In this document: positions 12,601 through 25,831 of the stretch, piece after piece
Position numbering within the stretch: the stretch's first letter is position 1
How the letters are laid out: every line of letters starts with the position of its first letter
Origin: Ananas comosus
Lineage: Eukaryota; Streptophyta; Magnoliopsida; Poales; Bromeliaceae
Direction: 5' to 3'
Length of the DNA stretch: 64,000 nt
Assembly (NCBI RefSeq): GCF_001540865.1
Contig: NC_033632.1
Coordinates: forward strand, 652,478 to 716,477
Position numbers and translations under genes: made by a program
The notes under the pieces: model-generated
What the model saw: only the letters and a program-made list of their open reading frames with translations
Database searches by the model: none
What the model was told of the DNA's origin: nothing

Positions 12601-13730
12601 ACCTAAGTAAGTGTCTCAAAGGTGTTATCTAAAGAAATCCATGGACAAGAGAAGGGGGTACTCATAATAAAGGGGAAAAAAAATCATAAGTTGACGAAGA
12701 AAAAGGTCATAGTAGAAAAAATGAGTGGTTAAAATGGCTAACCTTGTAACTTGATGATCCACCAGTATCATTCATTTTGCTTAAATATCAAATATTATCA
12801 CCAATCGACATATACACTTAAAAGGAAAGGAGATTATTACGAATTATACCATTGTAACCTCATAAAAATGATTTAAACCATTATGAGTAGAAAAAAAGTT
12901 TTTAAAGCACAAGAAGTTGAACATCTTCTTTTGCAGCCATCAATTTTCCTATGAATCTCGCTAACAAACATGTAATTAAATCTAATCATCAAAAAAAATC
13001 CAAACCGTACATGTGGAGAGGTCTCGATTATGTGTTTCACGCAGGATAGATCAGTTTCCCTGAAATTAAATTATAACTATTTCCAGCAGAAAGATAGAAC
13101 TCTCAACAGAAGTTGCAGTTATCCTATGTAATGGATTCAACTTTCCACCACACTATGGGAGGGTAAAATTGCTGATATATGCTGCTAACAAACCTAAAAA
13201 GAAGTCCTCCTAAGAGTGATTCAAAAAAGAATCTATTTCAGGTTCCAATAGACTAAAAAAGGAATCTTTCTCTTAGCGACACTGATAGACCGCCAAGACT
13301 AGTAGATTTCACCCCTGAACTAGAATTAGGATTATCAAATCATTAGAACTTGCAGTAGGAAATAGTGAACATAAAAGATCAGCAATATGTGAAGCAAACC
13401 CTAAGTACAAATCTCCGCAATCTTTACAAATCATCAAGAAGCGTACACAAAACCTAACACTCCAATAATGGAACAAACATGAACATAGTTCAACATGCGT
13501 GAATCATATAGAACACTCTCAGCAACAAAACATCTCCAAATCGATACACTAGTACTAAAAAGCCCACAGAAGAACCCTAAATCGCAGCACAGAGCAAAAT
13601 TGCGCAAACAGAGCACAACCCACCAATCAAATCCGAACAATAACCAAACTTTATCAAAGTACCGAAGCAAAGAGCACGTAGGGGCATTAAAACTCACCGC
13701 GGGGAAACGCGTATCGAGCTTCTTCCTCAT
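9629..13730 (-). CDS. NC2-alpha / DRAP1 (Dr1-associated corepressor), histone-fold protein
   Basis: Spliced CDS of 283 residues. Coding exons on the minus strand are 13698-13730, 12436-12508, 11726-11819, 10862-10975, 10727-10778 and 9629-10114, all with GT-AG introns and consistent phase. The N-terminus, MRKKLDTRFPA then SRIKKIMQTDEDVGKIA and VLVSKALELFLQDLC, is the H2A/NF-YC-type histone fold (about residues 8-85) that pairs with NC2-beta (Dr1). The pair binds TBP on promoter DNA and blocks TFIIA/TFIIB entry. Next come a short acidic linker (DEADSEDESK), an RG-rich block (GGRGRGRGGRGRGR, about residues 130-145), the DLNLNWDENGD motif typical of plant orthologues, and an acidic C-terminus. 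DLNLN is EAR-like (LxLxL-type) and could recruit TOPLESS-type corepressors, which is an inference. The start is fixed by homology; only 11 codons lie in exon 1. Confidence 0.95.
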
Positions 13731-14045
13731 CGCTTCCGAAGAGCGAGGGTCGAAACCGCTACGAAGCACCTCTGAAGCCGAATCGAACAGGGAATCAAGA
13801 GCTGGACGCGGCGGGATTGGGAACCGCGGGGGATCGATTCATTCTAGGGTTTCGCGAGGAGGAGATGGGTCGAGGGGGTTTGGGGATTGGGGATTTGGGG
13901 TTCGTTTCCCCCCGCTTGCGATTGCCTCTTCAGCTTTATGGTTGCTCTCCTCCAATGGGCGCTCGAATCGGGGGAGGAGAGAGGAAGGGAGGTGATGAGA
14001 GAGAAAATAGCCGCTTCGGATACGGTTTCTTGGAGAAATTAGTGC

Positions 14046-14060
14046 GTGGACCCGGTCCAC
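14046..14060. promoter_or_regulatory. Palindromic GTGGACC-GGTCCAC element upstream of NC2-alpha
   Basis: A 15-base interrupted palindrome about 320 bases before the NC2-alpha start. It contains GTGGACCC, a class II TCP-type site (GTGGNCCC). The same palindrome with a different centre base occurs at 59354-59368 in front of the PPR gene. Confidence 0.45.
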
Positions 14061-14220
14061 CGTTAATCCCCAATTTTTGGCCGAATTTTTTTTTATTCAT
14101 TTAGCTATAGATCTTTAATCTTTAGTATTTGTTACAGTTAATCCCTTTATTATTAAAACTATCTTAATTCACTAATTAATAATTACAAACTCATGTCATT
14201 TTTTAGATTTTTTTTAGAGA

Positions 14221-14350
14221 AAGGTAGTATGCTATTCGTTTCGTTTATTTCTTTTAAAAATAAATTTAGCTGAAATGCGAATCAACTAACATTCGAATTT
14301 TGAATCTCGGGTATCAATCATCGAGTCCTTTGCCACTTGCGTTAGGGACG
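14221..14350 (-). mobile_element. tRNA-derived SINE-like element, copy 1
   Basis: Read on the minus strand: AAGTGGCAAAGGACTC (box A-like), then GATTGATACCCGAGATTC, then a TTCGAAT core (box B-like), followed by AGTTGATTCGCATTTCAGCT, AAATTTATTT and a tail ending in a GCATACTACC-type motif. The same order appears at 42940-43140 and 63651-63795. A tRNA-type internal promoter plus a family-specific body fits a SINE. Confidence 0.55.
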
Positions 14351-15681
14351 GTCGGTGTGTCGATTTTTGTTATAAGTATAATATTGTCAATAAAAATAGT
14401 TAATTAAAATAAATACTAAGAATTTATTTGGTACGCCTATTTTAAATTATGAAATTGAAATTAGATTCATTATTTCTGATTGTTATTATTTTTTTTTACG
14501 GGAGTTAAATTTAATTTTCATTCAACTCTGGAATGGAAATAGTCAAATCTATTTATAACCCAATTCGGCTTTAAATCCCCAAATAGCTCATTCCAAAGTA
14601 TACTATTAAAAATCTCTCTCACAAACATCTCTCGTTACTCTTCCTTCAACACTCTCCTTTATATAAAATTATAAACAAAAAATCTCTATCACAATTCTAA
14701 ATGTCTATTTTAATTTTTAATTTTCATAATAAGCTAAATATTTTTGAATGATACATTATTTTTTTTATTTCAATATTTTATATTTCTATTCAAAGTATGA
14801 ACCAAATATGGCCTAAATATTAAGAATCTATTAATAAAGGAGAAAGAAAAAAAGAATAGATGAGAAAATAAAATACAGGGCAAGAAGAGTGGTCCATGGC
14901 TGAGATGGTGGACCATGTCCAGGAAATAATCTTTGTTTGAAGAGTCTAATCCCCCAAATATGTACTGATTTATGGTTTGCGGGTACAGCTACCAAAGAAG
15001 AGACAAAAAAATTTGGGCAAATTGTACACAAGCTTCTAGTTTGTTCCGTACTTATTTGCCTTAAATATTTTTTTTATGTGTTTTAATTTAATCTACTCTA
15101 ATATATATATAATAATTTTGAGAAAACTAGGTTACATATATACGGCGCATCCATATATTATGTTATTTTAATTTAACATTTAATTCATCACATACAATAT
15201 GAATTTTAAATTTTTGACTAATTTTTATGAACAAAATGATATTTCTATTCTATCATTAATTATTATCATTGATATTTTGTTATTATATTAAAAAAATTGT
15301 AAAAAATATTCTTATGAATAAATCAATGATGCTACTCGTATACCCCCAAAAAAGTACAAGTATTAACCTTACCACACTCTTTTTTTTCTTAATACTAAAA
15401 ATTAAAATATTGTCTAAACTTTTGAATGATTTAAATTTACCTTTTTGATATTAGATATTGAGTATGGTGCATTGGGTGTAAAGATACAGGCGGCGCAAGC
15501 AATAGTTTCGCAATTTAATTAACTCTAATCTTGTTGGAGCGGACTCAAGCATTCTATAAATCCGAATGGAATCCGACCCGTTAACACCATGTCCTTCCCC
15601 CACTCTCTTATCCCTTCTTCTTCTTCTTCCACGCGCGCTCGATTCCATTTTCATCTCTTCCTCCTCCACCTCCCTGAATCC

Positions 15682-18600
15682 ATGGCGATGGGGTTCAACG
15701 CCCTTCGCGTCTCTACTCCACCCCCGACCTCGTCGCGCGACCTCGGGGCCCCTCGCCCCTCCCCTCTCCTCCTCCGTCCCCTCCACTTCCTCAGCCGCCG
15801 CAACGCCCCGCTCTCCGCCGCCAAAAAAACCCTACCCTCGCCGGAGAAGACGAAGATTAAGAGTCGATTCTCCTATCGAAGAAATGGAGTCGAAGAAGAA
15901 GAAGAAGAAGAGTTTGGTGAGGAGGAGGAGGAGGAGGAGGAGGAAGGGGGAGAGGCTTCTTCGTCGTCTTCGTTCCCATCTCTGAGCGAGAAGCCCGATA
16001 GGAGCATCGCATTGCTCGACGACTACGAGATGGAGGAGCTCGACTCCTCCGATTGCCCTAATCATCGAACCGGTTTGTTCCCCCATTCTCCGCCCTACTC
16101 TGGTTATATCTCTCCTTTCGAGCTCTCCTTTGATGTAAAAATGTCGACTTTGGATTGTTGGTCTAGGGTTTTCCCGCTCTCACAGGATTCTATTAGCAAG
16201 TGTCTCCAGGAATACAAAAATATCACTGTATATTTACTCCTAATTAGATATCAAGTACTACCTTCTATTAGAAGGGAGATTGTAACAGTAAATTCTACTT
16301 GCTCACTCCTATAGTCCTATCTCCAACTTAAAGAAAAATGGCTTTAGCATTTTATCTAAAGTGAAGCACAACTAAACCCACCAAAAAATTGAGTTGTGTA
16401 AAACAAGCTTTACCTCGTTACCTCTGCTTCTGTTTGTTGCAAAATATTGTAAAGCTTGGGTTGGTTAGAAGGAGATCAAGTACCCAATATCGTAAATTGT
16501 TTAAAATGCTATTTATACGGAGGTGAAAAGTAATCAACTTGGTATAATCAGTATTTGAAATTTTGCTTATTTATATCACCAGTCTCTTAGGAGTACCGAA
16601 GTTGATTTAATGATTTATCATGCAATGCAGGATATGTTGCTGTGTTAGGGAAGCCAAATGTGGGAAAGAGCACTCTTTCAAACCAAATGATAGGTCAGAA
16701 GCTCTCAATTGTTACAGAAAAACCTCAAACAACACGTCATCGTATTCTTGGTATATGTTCTGGTCCTGAATATCAGGTATATGTTTCATTAGTTGAACCC
16801 TACATGCTGACATCGCTTGTGCAGTAAAATCTTAGTGACTGATGTACTTAAGCTCCCTTTGGCCTGGCTTGAGTTTCCGCGAAACTGCAGGTTGAGTAGG
16901 GTTACTGGAAGAAGCATTAACAGCCTCTTCATATAACCTCCTCCCCCCCCACCACAAAAAAAGGGGAGGAAAAAAGGCCTCCTGAGCACAAGTCCAACTG
17001 CAGAAGCTAATTTCAGCTTCCTATTCTAAAAAGTCTCTATACTTTTTTTGTTTATCCAAAAGCTTTTCCAAAATTTAGGCCAAACGGTCACTTGACATAA
17101 AGTTATCTGAGCACAAGTCCAGTTGAGACGACTATCTCAATAATACACAATCTTATCCATGTACTAAGCTGAGCGCTGTTTTAGCCTACAGATGATACTC
17201 TACGATACGCCTGGTGTTATGGAAAAGAAGATGCACAAACTAGATATTATGATGATGAATAATGTGCGAAGCGCTTCTATTAATGCAGATTGTGTGCTTG
17301 TCGTTGTTGACGCATGTAAAGTGCCTCAGAAGGTAGTCATCTCCGCGAACAATTTTGGGGGTTTAATTACAAATTTGGTCCCTAAAGTTTGACCTGGATT
17401 TTAGTTTTGTCCTCACAGATACAATTGTAACATTCTAGTTGCTGAAGCTTTTTCCACATAACAAGTTAGTCCGTCCTTTGGTCCACTGTCTAAAAGTTGT
17501 CAGGCGAGCACTATCATTAATTTTTTCTTTTTTAAATCATGAACGATAAGGTTTAAATTGCAAACAAGGTCAAACTTCAGACATGAAATTGAAATAAAGC
17601 TGAAACTACATGGTTTAAATTGAGATGACTTGGAGGATGAAATTTTAGTTAGACACATACTTTGAGTCTTATATTGAAACCCGGTCAGACTTACGGCAAA
17701 ATTTCTAACCAACCCCTCTTTTGTTTGTTTGTTTTTTTTTTTTTTTTTTTTTTTTTGAAAATTTCATAAACATTCTGACCTGTATGCTTCAAGTTTTAGA
17801 TTGATGATGTGCTTGAAGAAGGTATTGGTGCCCTAAAGCAGAAACTTCCTGTTTTGCTGGTATTAAACAAGAAAGATCTAATAAAGCCTGGGGAAATTGC
17901 AAAGAGGCTGGAGGTAGCAGTTTTAGAAGAATTTCATCATAGTGATAGTTTGTTACATTACAGAATTTGTAAATTTAATTGTCAATGATGCCGCTCTTCA
18001 TTACATTGTTATTCTCAGTGGATTGTGCAAACACAACCAATTTATTTCAACTTTGCAACTTTGATCCGCTTTTTTTACTTTTGCAATTTATGGCCGAAAT
18101 TTTCCTTTTCCGAACTAAAATATGCTTCACATCCTTATGATGAATATGTGCATCAGAGATTTTAGATAAATATGCGCATCAGAGATTTTAGCTAGGTGCT
18201 TTTTGGTAATAAAAAGATCCTTTGGTCCAAAATCGCAAAAAACGAAAAAAGTGGATCGAAGTTGAAAAATTGGAAAATATAAGTACTCTTCTCTAGAATG
18301 GCCTCATTCTGATCCGTAATATTTGTATGTTCCTGCATAATTTTTATTTGCAGTGGTATCAAAAATTTACCGATGTTGATGATGTTATCCCTGTTAGTGC
18401 TAAATATGGTCAAGGAGTTGATGATGTCAAGGATTGGATATTGTCAAAACTCCCGTTTGGTCCTGCTTATTATCCAAAGGTACGTAGACTTTATATATGA
18501 GGTGATGAAAGATGTTGAAATGGTCCTATTACTACAAAGATGTTTAAATGGTACATAGACTTCATATACAAGGTAATGAAGTCTTTTCAAAACAGCCAAA

Positions 18601-19685
18601 ACAGTTGTTCTGAAGTTCCTATTACTATAAAGACGTGGAACAACTGGGTGTGATAAAATTATTTTTCTTATCGTAGTTAAACAAAATTAGTAGTTTAAAG
18701 AAGTATCATAATGCATTGAGAACATAAATGCTAGTTTAATACATTGAGAACCTCCAGCATTTGACTGAACATGGATCTAACTCTGATGCAGAGTGGCATA
18801 TTAGAATGTGACTATTAGCTTGCCTGAGCCTATTAGTCCATTTTCATGGAGTTAAAAGTATATATTCATTTTTATCATTGTATCTTTAGGTTAATAATTA
18901 TTTGAGTGGTAGCTGTTGTTTTCACTCAGAGGACGGGTTTTGCAACTTCAATTTTGCATGTTCTGTTTGAGATTTCAGGACATTGTAAGTGAACACCCTG
19001 AGAGGTTCTTCGTAGCCGAAATTGTGAGGGAAAAAATCTTCGTGCAATACAGGAACGAAGTTCCATATGCGTGCCAGGTGACTGATTAATCTTTGTCATG
19101 CATCAGCTTGATTAAGTAGCGTACTTTTCTTTGGACTTGTCATACTACTACATAATCGGTTATCATTACGATTCTGAAGGTCAATGTTCGGAACTACATT
19201 GCTAGACCTACTTCAAAGGATTTTATTCAAGTTGAAATAGTTGTCGAGAAGGACTCACAGAAGATGATTCTCATTGGAAAGGTATCTCGAGGAGTTAATT
19301 AATGGATTTGTTTTCCAAGTAGCGAATTTTTTGCATTTGTCATCGCATCTGATAAGTTTGTAACTCCCCGTTTTAATTGATAAACTTCTTTTTCTTGTTA
19401 TATTTATAAATACAAATACAGGAGGGAAGGGCTTTAAAGGTGTTGGCAACTGCTGCGAGGCTCGATATCGAGGATTTCCTGCAGAAGAAAGTATTTCTGG
19501 AGGTTATGAATTAAGTAGAATCCTTTTTAGTGTAGATTTTGATGGAAACATATTTGACAAACTTTTAATTGGATTCTGATTTTTATCATTTTGATCAGGT
19601 AGAAGTAAAGGTGAAAGAAAATTGGAGGCAAGATGAGGGCCTTTTGAAACATTATGGATATGGCGGTCAAATTCGTGTTCTTTGA
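15682..19685 (+). CDS. ERA-like GTPase with KH domain, probably chloroplast
   Basis: Spliced CDS of 428 residues. Exons are 15682-16072, 16631-16776, 17192-17332, 17800-17913, 18354-18479, 18979-19077, 19180-19281, 19422-19502 and 19599-19685, all GT-AG and in phase. Residues 1-130 are a Ser/Arg-rich transit-peptide-like head followed by a long Glu tract. The GTPase motifs are G1 GKPNVGKST (137-145), G2 around TT (164-165), G3 DTPG (184-187), G4 NKKD (249-252) and G5 SAK (279-281). A type-2 KH domain follows, with IGKEGRALK around the GxxG loop, then [22 protein letters not shown] and an end in [12 protein letters not shown] proteins bind the 3' end of small-subunit rRNA and help assemble the 30S ribosome. 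The closest Arabidopsis match I recall is At5g66470. An in-frame ATG at 15589 would add 31 residues; I prefer 15682 because of its better context and normal transit-peptide start. Confidence 0.94.
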
Positions 19686-20431
19686 AATGGGTCGTTTGAT
19701 CCTCCGCGCACATTTTGTAGGTCTCCTCATGAAGTGCGAAATTTTGTTCAGCGGTTAACTTCTTTTGTCTTTTATTATTTTTTTTTCTTATACGAGTTTT
19801 TTCCACTTTTTCTTGGCACAACCATGGAATTATTTCCTTGTAAATTTTGGCTTTAATTATCTTTTATATTACCCAGGTTTAAATGTCGTTCTCGCGTTTG
19901 TTATGGATTCAATAAATCTATATACACATCACTTTCACTTAAAGCATGCTCTGTTCAGATACACAATCTTGCAAAAAAAAAAAAAAAAAAGCATGCCCCT
20001 GCTTTACGAAAATGCCTACGCACAATCCAAATGATTTCAAAGTACACACACACACAAAAAAATAAAGATAATGTCAATGTGCACAACTATGCAACTTAAA
20101 ACACCAACACTTAAAAGGCAAACATCAGGATGTTCTTTGACTGATTTTACAATCTGATCTTGCAGTATGTTCTAAAGATAGACAGAAAGGTTCAACTTCT
20201 TTTACAAGTGCTTTTTTCGCAAACTAACCTCGAAAAAAAATTAGAAATAGTATTTTTGAAAAATTTTCTACATAAGGTTCTCGTATACCCCAACTATCTT
20301 GGTGACACAGCATCTAAGTGTAGTGGAAGAGAGATGCTATAGAGAGAATCTCCCCACTTCAATCAGAACCTTTTTTACTAATTCTGAAAGAGAGAAGTAG
20401 CCCCCTTTAAGTTCAAACTTAAGTCTCCTGC
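19686..20431. other. Convergent 3' ends, ERA and TFIIE alpha
   Basis: About 750 bases between two stop codons facing each other. It is AT-rich with a poly-A tract near 19970-19990 and presumably holds both 3' UTRs. Nothing else is recognised. Confidence 0.7.
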
Positions 20432-23400
20432 TCAACCTTCTTCCCAGTCAATGTCATCTTCATCATCAGCAACTGCATCGGCCTCGACATTCAAATCAGC
20501 AAGTTTATAAAACGTTTCACCTGTATTCACTGAATAAGTTCAACAGGGTTAGTATGATTTACATATTAGACAAAATATTCCACAAGAAGTTTGAATACAT
20601 TCAATTCGTTATATAGCTAAGAAAGGGCATTAAACATTTAGAAAGACCAAGAAAACATTGTTAACTTCTGAAAAGAATGCTGTTTTCCAGGTCTTCCAAT
20701 CTTAAGAGAGCTTTTGCTTCGTCTCAGAAAAACGATGGAAAAAAAAGCTGAACTTCCGAGAAACAAGAGAAAGAATAGACAGTTAGAATGTATAAGCATG
20801 GGATTAATTTTGCTTTGACCAGCCCAAAAGAGGAACTACTTTGAACTTTGGCATGATCGGGTTTGAGAAAGGGTATCTAATTCAAACATGACATATTAGT
20901 TCACTTAATACTCTCGTAATTCGCTCTGAAATTTTTCCAAACACCATTGTGATGATTGTGAGAATTTAGTTTTTTGGCGTACAGAGAACTCGGAAAATTA
21001 TCATCTCCGTTAAAGTTCAAGCGAACAGATGTAACAAACAAACAACTACAGGATGTTCGTGAAAGGCGCATGCAGATTATTTGCACGGTTTTGGTTTGGC
21101 CAAGTTCAACCTGATATGTTAGATATGGCATACAACAGCAAAAACTATCTTTTAAGTACTAAGAATAATAGAAAGAAATTAACCTGAAGGTGGTGGACCC
21201 TCTTCCCATTCAACATCATCGTTCTCATTTTCCTCCCGTTTAAACTTCATGCCAACTCGTCGCTCAGAAACACTAGCAGTAAATTGGTCAGAAGTAGATG
21301 TTCTATTCTCCTCTTGTTGCTGTTCTATCCTCCTTGCTGCTTCTTCTTGTTCTTTCTGCCTCTTCACCAAAGCCTCATAGTAGGCCTTTAGATATTCATC
21401 CTACAGAAAAGGTTAAGATACAGAGATTTGAGATAAAACTCAGAGATATAAAACTTATATTTAACCGTAAATCGTTGAAAAAGAATAAAAGCCCTTCAAA
21501 TACTTTAATAGTACATATATAAATAATTGTACTAAAACAAAAAACGCCCCTCTCTGAAAAGCTTTTTCTTAATTATACCAACTTTCCGTCATGAATTCCT
21601 ATGATTCACAACTTCAAAGACTCTTTTTGTCAGGAGCTACACTTTTGAGGAGCATATGAGACAATCCAGATTTTATATGGGTACATGTGCAAGCACAAGA
21701 ATTTGCAGGAATATATATGTAAAAGCCCCAATAAAAATAGTGGAAGTTTTTCTACTAGCCTGTATGTTCTTTTCATCATCTTCTTTTATATCCTTTGGCT
21801 TCTTGTCATCCACGGGTTCCGAGCTCTGATCGATTTTGGGCACGGGTTTGACCTCTCCTCTTTGTTCCTTTGTGAGGTTCATTCCTTGTTTGATCATCCA
21901 TGGGGGTAAAACTTTCATAGGTGTGGTTTTAGTATCAGTCTCTGTATCCTCTTCTTTAACTTCAACACCAGATAGTGCCACTTCAACCTAACCACACACA
22001 CAAAAAAAAGGAAAAGAAAAGAAAAGAATCACCAATTGATTATGGAGACATATTTGTGCTTGAAAATGCTTATAGCTGGGGCAATCAGAATCTCACAAAT
22101 GAAGACGATATCCAATAATTCCAAAAATAAAAACTCACAAACTCTTCCCACACCCATCCCCCATCAAAATCTCTTCCAAACGGGTTCAAACATCAAGTTT
22201 TCCTACTTATATAGATTTACTAATCGTTTAAACTTTTTGTTAGCATGTGGATGCATGCTAGTATTTATGTTCATGCAACTTATTTTCTCAAGAAAGAAGT
22301 GGTGTGGTTATTCATATACAAACGTATAATAAAATGAGGTTAACTAAAGACTGTAAATTTTAAAATACAAATAAAAATGCATACGCTTGTCTCCCCAAGA
22401 AACGGCATTGGTGTTCCACCATATCCTTGCCCTTGGGAAGATTTGGTAGGATCACCCCCATTTGCATCTCCATTTGCACGAGCAACTGCACTTAATTTAG
22501 CCTCCCAAGCTTGCAAAGTTCCAAACTCAGGAACTGGCAAATCCTTCACTCTTGCAAGCTGTTGCGCCAATGGCTTCAGTTGCTCCTGCTTCCATATGAA
22601 TGAGAACAATACTTACAAATTAAAAAGCCAAAATGACATGAAAGTAAAGTATATCTTAATGAATTCCCAGCTGGGATACAATGGTTTCAAGTGTTTTAAA
22701 GGGCAATGAGGTCGAAGACTTTTAGAAGAGATAAGTTATGTAAGTGGCAAGCAAGGAGATAAGACCAATATAAGAATTTTTATACCAATGCCAGCAAAAA
22801 TCCAAAATTGTAAAACCCTAGCAGTAATAACACTATCTAGTAGGTGGTACATTATGCAGTAGGCATTCTTGTGAAGAAGCTGTATTGCCTATACATTTTT
22901 ATTTAAGATGCTGACATTAGAGAATGTTCTTTACTTCACACCTTACACATACAGTGGACTCAAAAAGCTCAGTTAAAGATGCAACTATTGGGTATAACTT
23001 GAGGTTTTCTGTTTCCATCGAATCCTTGAGCAAATTCAGTGCAAGAAAATTGTACCCCATAGATAGCTGCAGTTGACAATATTTTACAAAAATGAAAGGG
23101 GGGAAAAGAGAAAAAACGAAGTAACACTTGATGGCTAACCTCCAACTTTTGAAGCATGTCCTTCAATTTTTCACGCCTCCGCTTCCTTGCATTATCATCA
23201 CCATCCCCCATTTCCTCAGCAGCAAGCTTGTCACTCTCCGCAACAAGTTCTCCATTGCAATTTTCACAATGAAAGTACTCATCCGTATAGCTTATAAGTT
23301 GCAGTGCATCGAAAGCTGAATATCTGGGAAGTCGGGAGTTTTATTCTTTTAAAAAAACTTAGGGGGAGTCAAGGTTGTGTGTTAGTAGAAAGATCTATTG

Positions 23401-25831
23401 GATTTATTTTTCATTACCATTGCAAGAATGAGGTATTGCACAAATGCTGCTATAAAGCTAGTATTTGCTCTAAGCCACTGAAAACCTTGCTTATTTGCAT
23501 GCATGGCTCTGCTGAGTATCAATGGAAAAATGGTTTTCCAGCGGCAAGAATGCAAATAATAGTGTTTTTCCGCGCGGGGTGGGGGTGGGGGGGGTGTGGT
23601 TATGAAAAAAAAAATACTTGTTTAATTTAAATATCCCCATTACCTCCTCCCACAGTTAGGACATATGTACTGTTGAATCGTATTCCTGCTGTCCAATTCG
23701 TCCTTCAGTTTCTTCTTCATTCGATGCATTCGATATCGTACAACATCAAATATCTACATTAAATATCATAATGAAAGGAAATAAGACAAATACCAGATTC
23801 CCATTAAGGTTCAGGAAATAAGAAAAGAAAGGAAAAGTTAATTATTAGCAGCAATCGAATAGGGGAACTAAAAAAATGATGCAGGCTTCAAGCATTCAAT
23901 ACATGTGTATATTTTTAATTCTGTACAACAATGCTCAAAACTACATAAATAACACATAAAGTAGATTTTCTGGCAAAAGTGGAGTTGAAAAAAAAAAAAA
24001 AAAAAAAAAAAAACAGGTTAAAGATTTCAAATGGAACGAATAAATATTGGAAGTGCCATTTACTAAGAAAGCATATAGATAACTGAACAGGCATGAATAG
24101 AAGAACATTCATACTCTTCATAAGGTAGAAGTTATCAGTACAAACCACTTGTCGCTCAGGAAAAATAAATGCTTGTGATAAAATTAGAGCAGTAGGCACA
24201 TCATGATGAAAACTTGCATTAGAAATTTTACAATATTAATTTGAATAGGTGTTGGGCAAGTAATCCAAAGGGAGACTGGAGACTAAAAAATCTAGTGGCA
24301 ATTTAGATAACTTATATTAAACAATCACTTAGAGATGAAAAGAGATATTGGAAATTCAAATATATATACAAAAAACCAACCTGTGCATAATCCAAGCAGC
24401 AGTAAGAATGCGTATGCATTTTAATCTTCTCGTCACCCTCCTTAACTACTTGACCATCAATGGCGGCAGCTGCTGCAGCACTGTATATCTTTGCGCCCTT
24501 AGCTGACTGCAATAAAATTACGTACAGGATAAGCAAAGTCAAAAATAGGAAAACTATGGTGGTTTCGATGAAAGGGAAAAAGAATAAGCAACCAATAATC
24601 ACACGATATGCACAAACATCAAAGGAACAAATTCTCTAGTAAGTACATGTTAAATAACCAACTAAAAATTGTGATACAGAAAAAGGCATATAAAGAAAAG
24701 GTTTAGCAAATACTTTAAAGGATTTGCAAGATAGCTCCATCATCCAGAAAATTATTAGCCAGATCAGTGATTATAGGTTTCTAAACTATTACCTATATGG
24801 AAACAAAATATTTTCTAAGGATATCACATCAGGTTTCTTGTCTTCCTAAAATGTGCTGTAAACAAGTGAAATAAGGCTTCTGAAGGTTTATAATTTACAC
24901 AAAACCAAATTTAAAAGCAAAAGATGTTATAGTTTCAGAATCAAAATTCAACAAGATAAGTGTTCTAACAATTTGAAGCTTCTCCAATTTACCTAATTGA
25001 TCATGAATTTTGTAAGACCACAGCAAAAGAGCTTAAACGAGAAACATGAGAGTAACTTAGAAGAACAAATCATGGTCAAATAACTGTAAAGAAATGAAAA
25101 CGGCCAAGAAAATCTACTTCATTACGCAACAAAAATTAAGAAGCAGATAAGTATAATTTTAGCAATGAGGGAAAATATGTCTGACTAATAATGCATACTA
25201 ACCTCTTTTCGATGATCTCTTGTTATTAATTTCTCTTCTTCAAAAAACCGTAAAGTACGGCGAAGTTGTTTCGAATGCAGCCTTAAAGACTTAGCCAAAT
25301 CTTCCTCTCTGACCCATTGTCGCCTGAGGACAAAAAGAGCATCAGTAATGGGAGATATAGATGGATAAACGTTGCGAAGAATGTTAAACCAAAATCGACA
25401 AATCGGCATAGCTACATCGTTCAAGTTCACATATACTCAAAAATTCAGGAAGGGTTCTATCAATAATACAGAAGCAAATGACGCCACAACCTTGTGACAA
25501 AATAATAGTAGACAGAAAAAGGTCTAATCAAACGATTAACAAAAGGACAAGCTTTGAGGATACTTCGTAAGCGCGTCGAGGACCACGACGGCAATTCCTC
25601 GATTGTCGCCCCTCCCCGTCTTGGGCTGGTTCTCGCCCTTCATCGTAATGTCATCGTAGAAAGCCCGCGCTGCGAGCCGCACCAATCTAGGGCATCATAA
25701 CAAGTAGAACACCATTAACAACATCTTACGAAAAACCAGGACTCAATCAAAAGCAAACATCCCAGCAATTTGAAAGGCGATACTCTGCTCTCAGAAGATT
25801 CAGAGTACCTGTTGAAGGGCTCAAAACTCAT
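20432..25831 (-). CDS. Transcription initiation factor IIE subunit alpha
   Basis: Spliced CDS of 511 residues. Minus-strand exons are 25809-25831, 25564-25686, 25203-25323, 24381-24506, 23644-23753, 23140-23323, 22953-23066, 22385-22585, 21760-21987, 21184-21400 and 20432-20520. All phases agree. The N-terminal winged-helix TFE/IIE-alpha domain (about 20-110) contains LDALTKRQWVREEDLAKSL and LRRTLRFFEEEKLITRDHRK. A zinc ribbon follows with C162, C165, C187 and C190 (CPNC and CENC). Then come a basic stretch RKRRREKLKDML, a helical segment, LPVPEFGTLQAWEAKL, and an acidic C-terminus ending DDIDWEEG. TFIIE alpha bridges Pol II and TFIIH during preinitiation complex assembly in the nucleus. Intron 9 needs a GC donor (CAG then GCTAGT). 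The junction between exons 7 and 8 may lack a few residues found in relatives, and acceptor choice there is ambiguous by three bases. Confidence 0.94.

Larger units (their letters stand above)
13731..15681. other. Divergent intergenic region, NC2-alpha / ERA
   Basis: Holds the NC2-alpha leader and promoter (13731 to about 14070, GC-rich), a SINE-like element (about 14221-14350), AT-rich filler, and the ERA promoter and leader. No gene is seen between. The many frames near 13500-14100 and 15450-15790 are GC-rich shadows. Confidence 0.7.
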
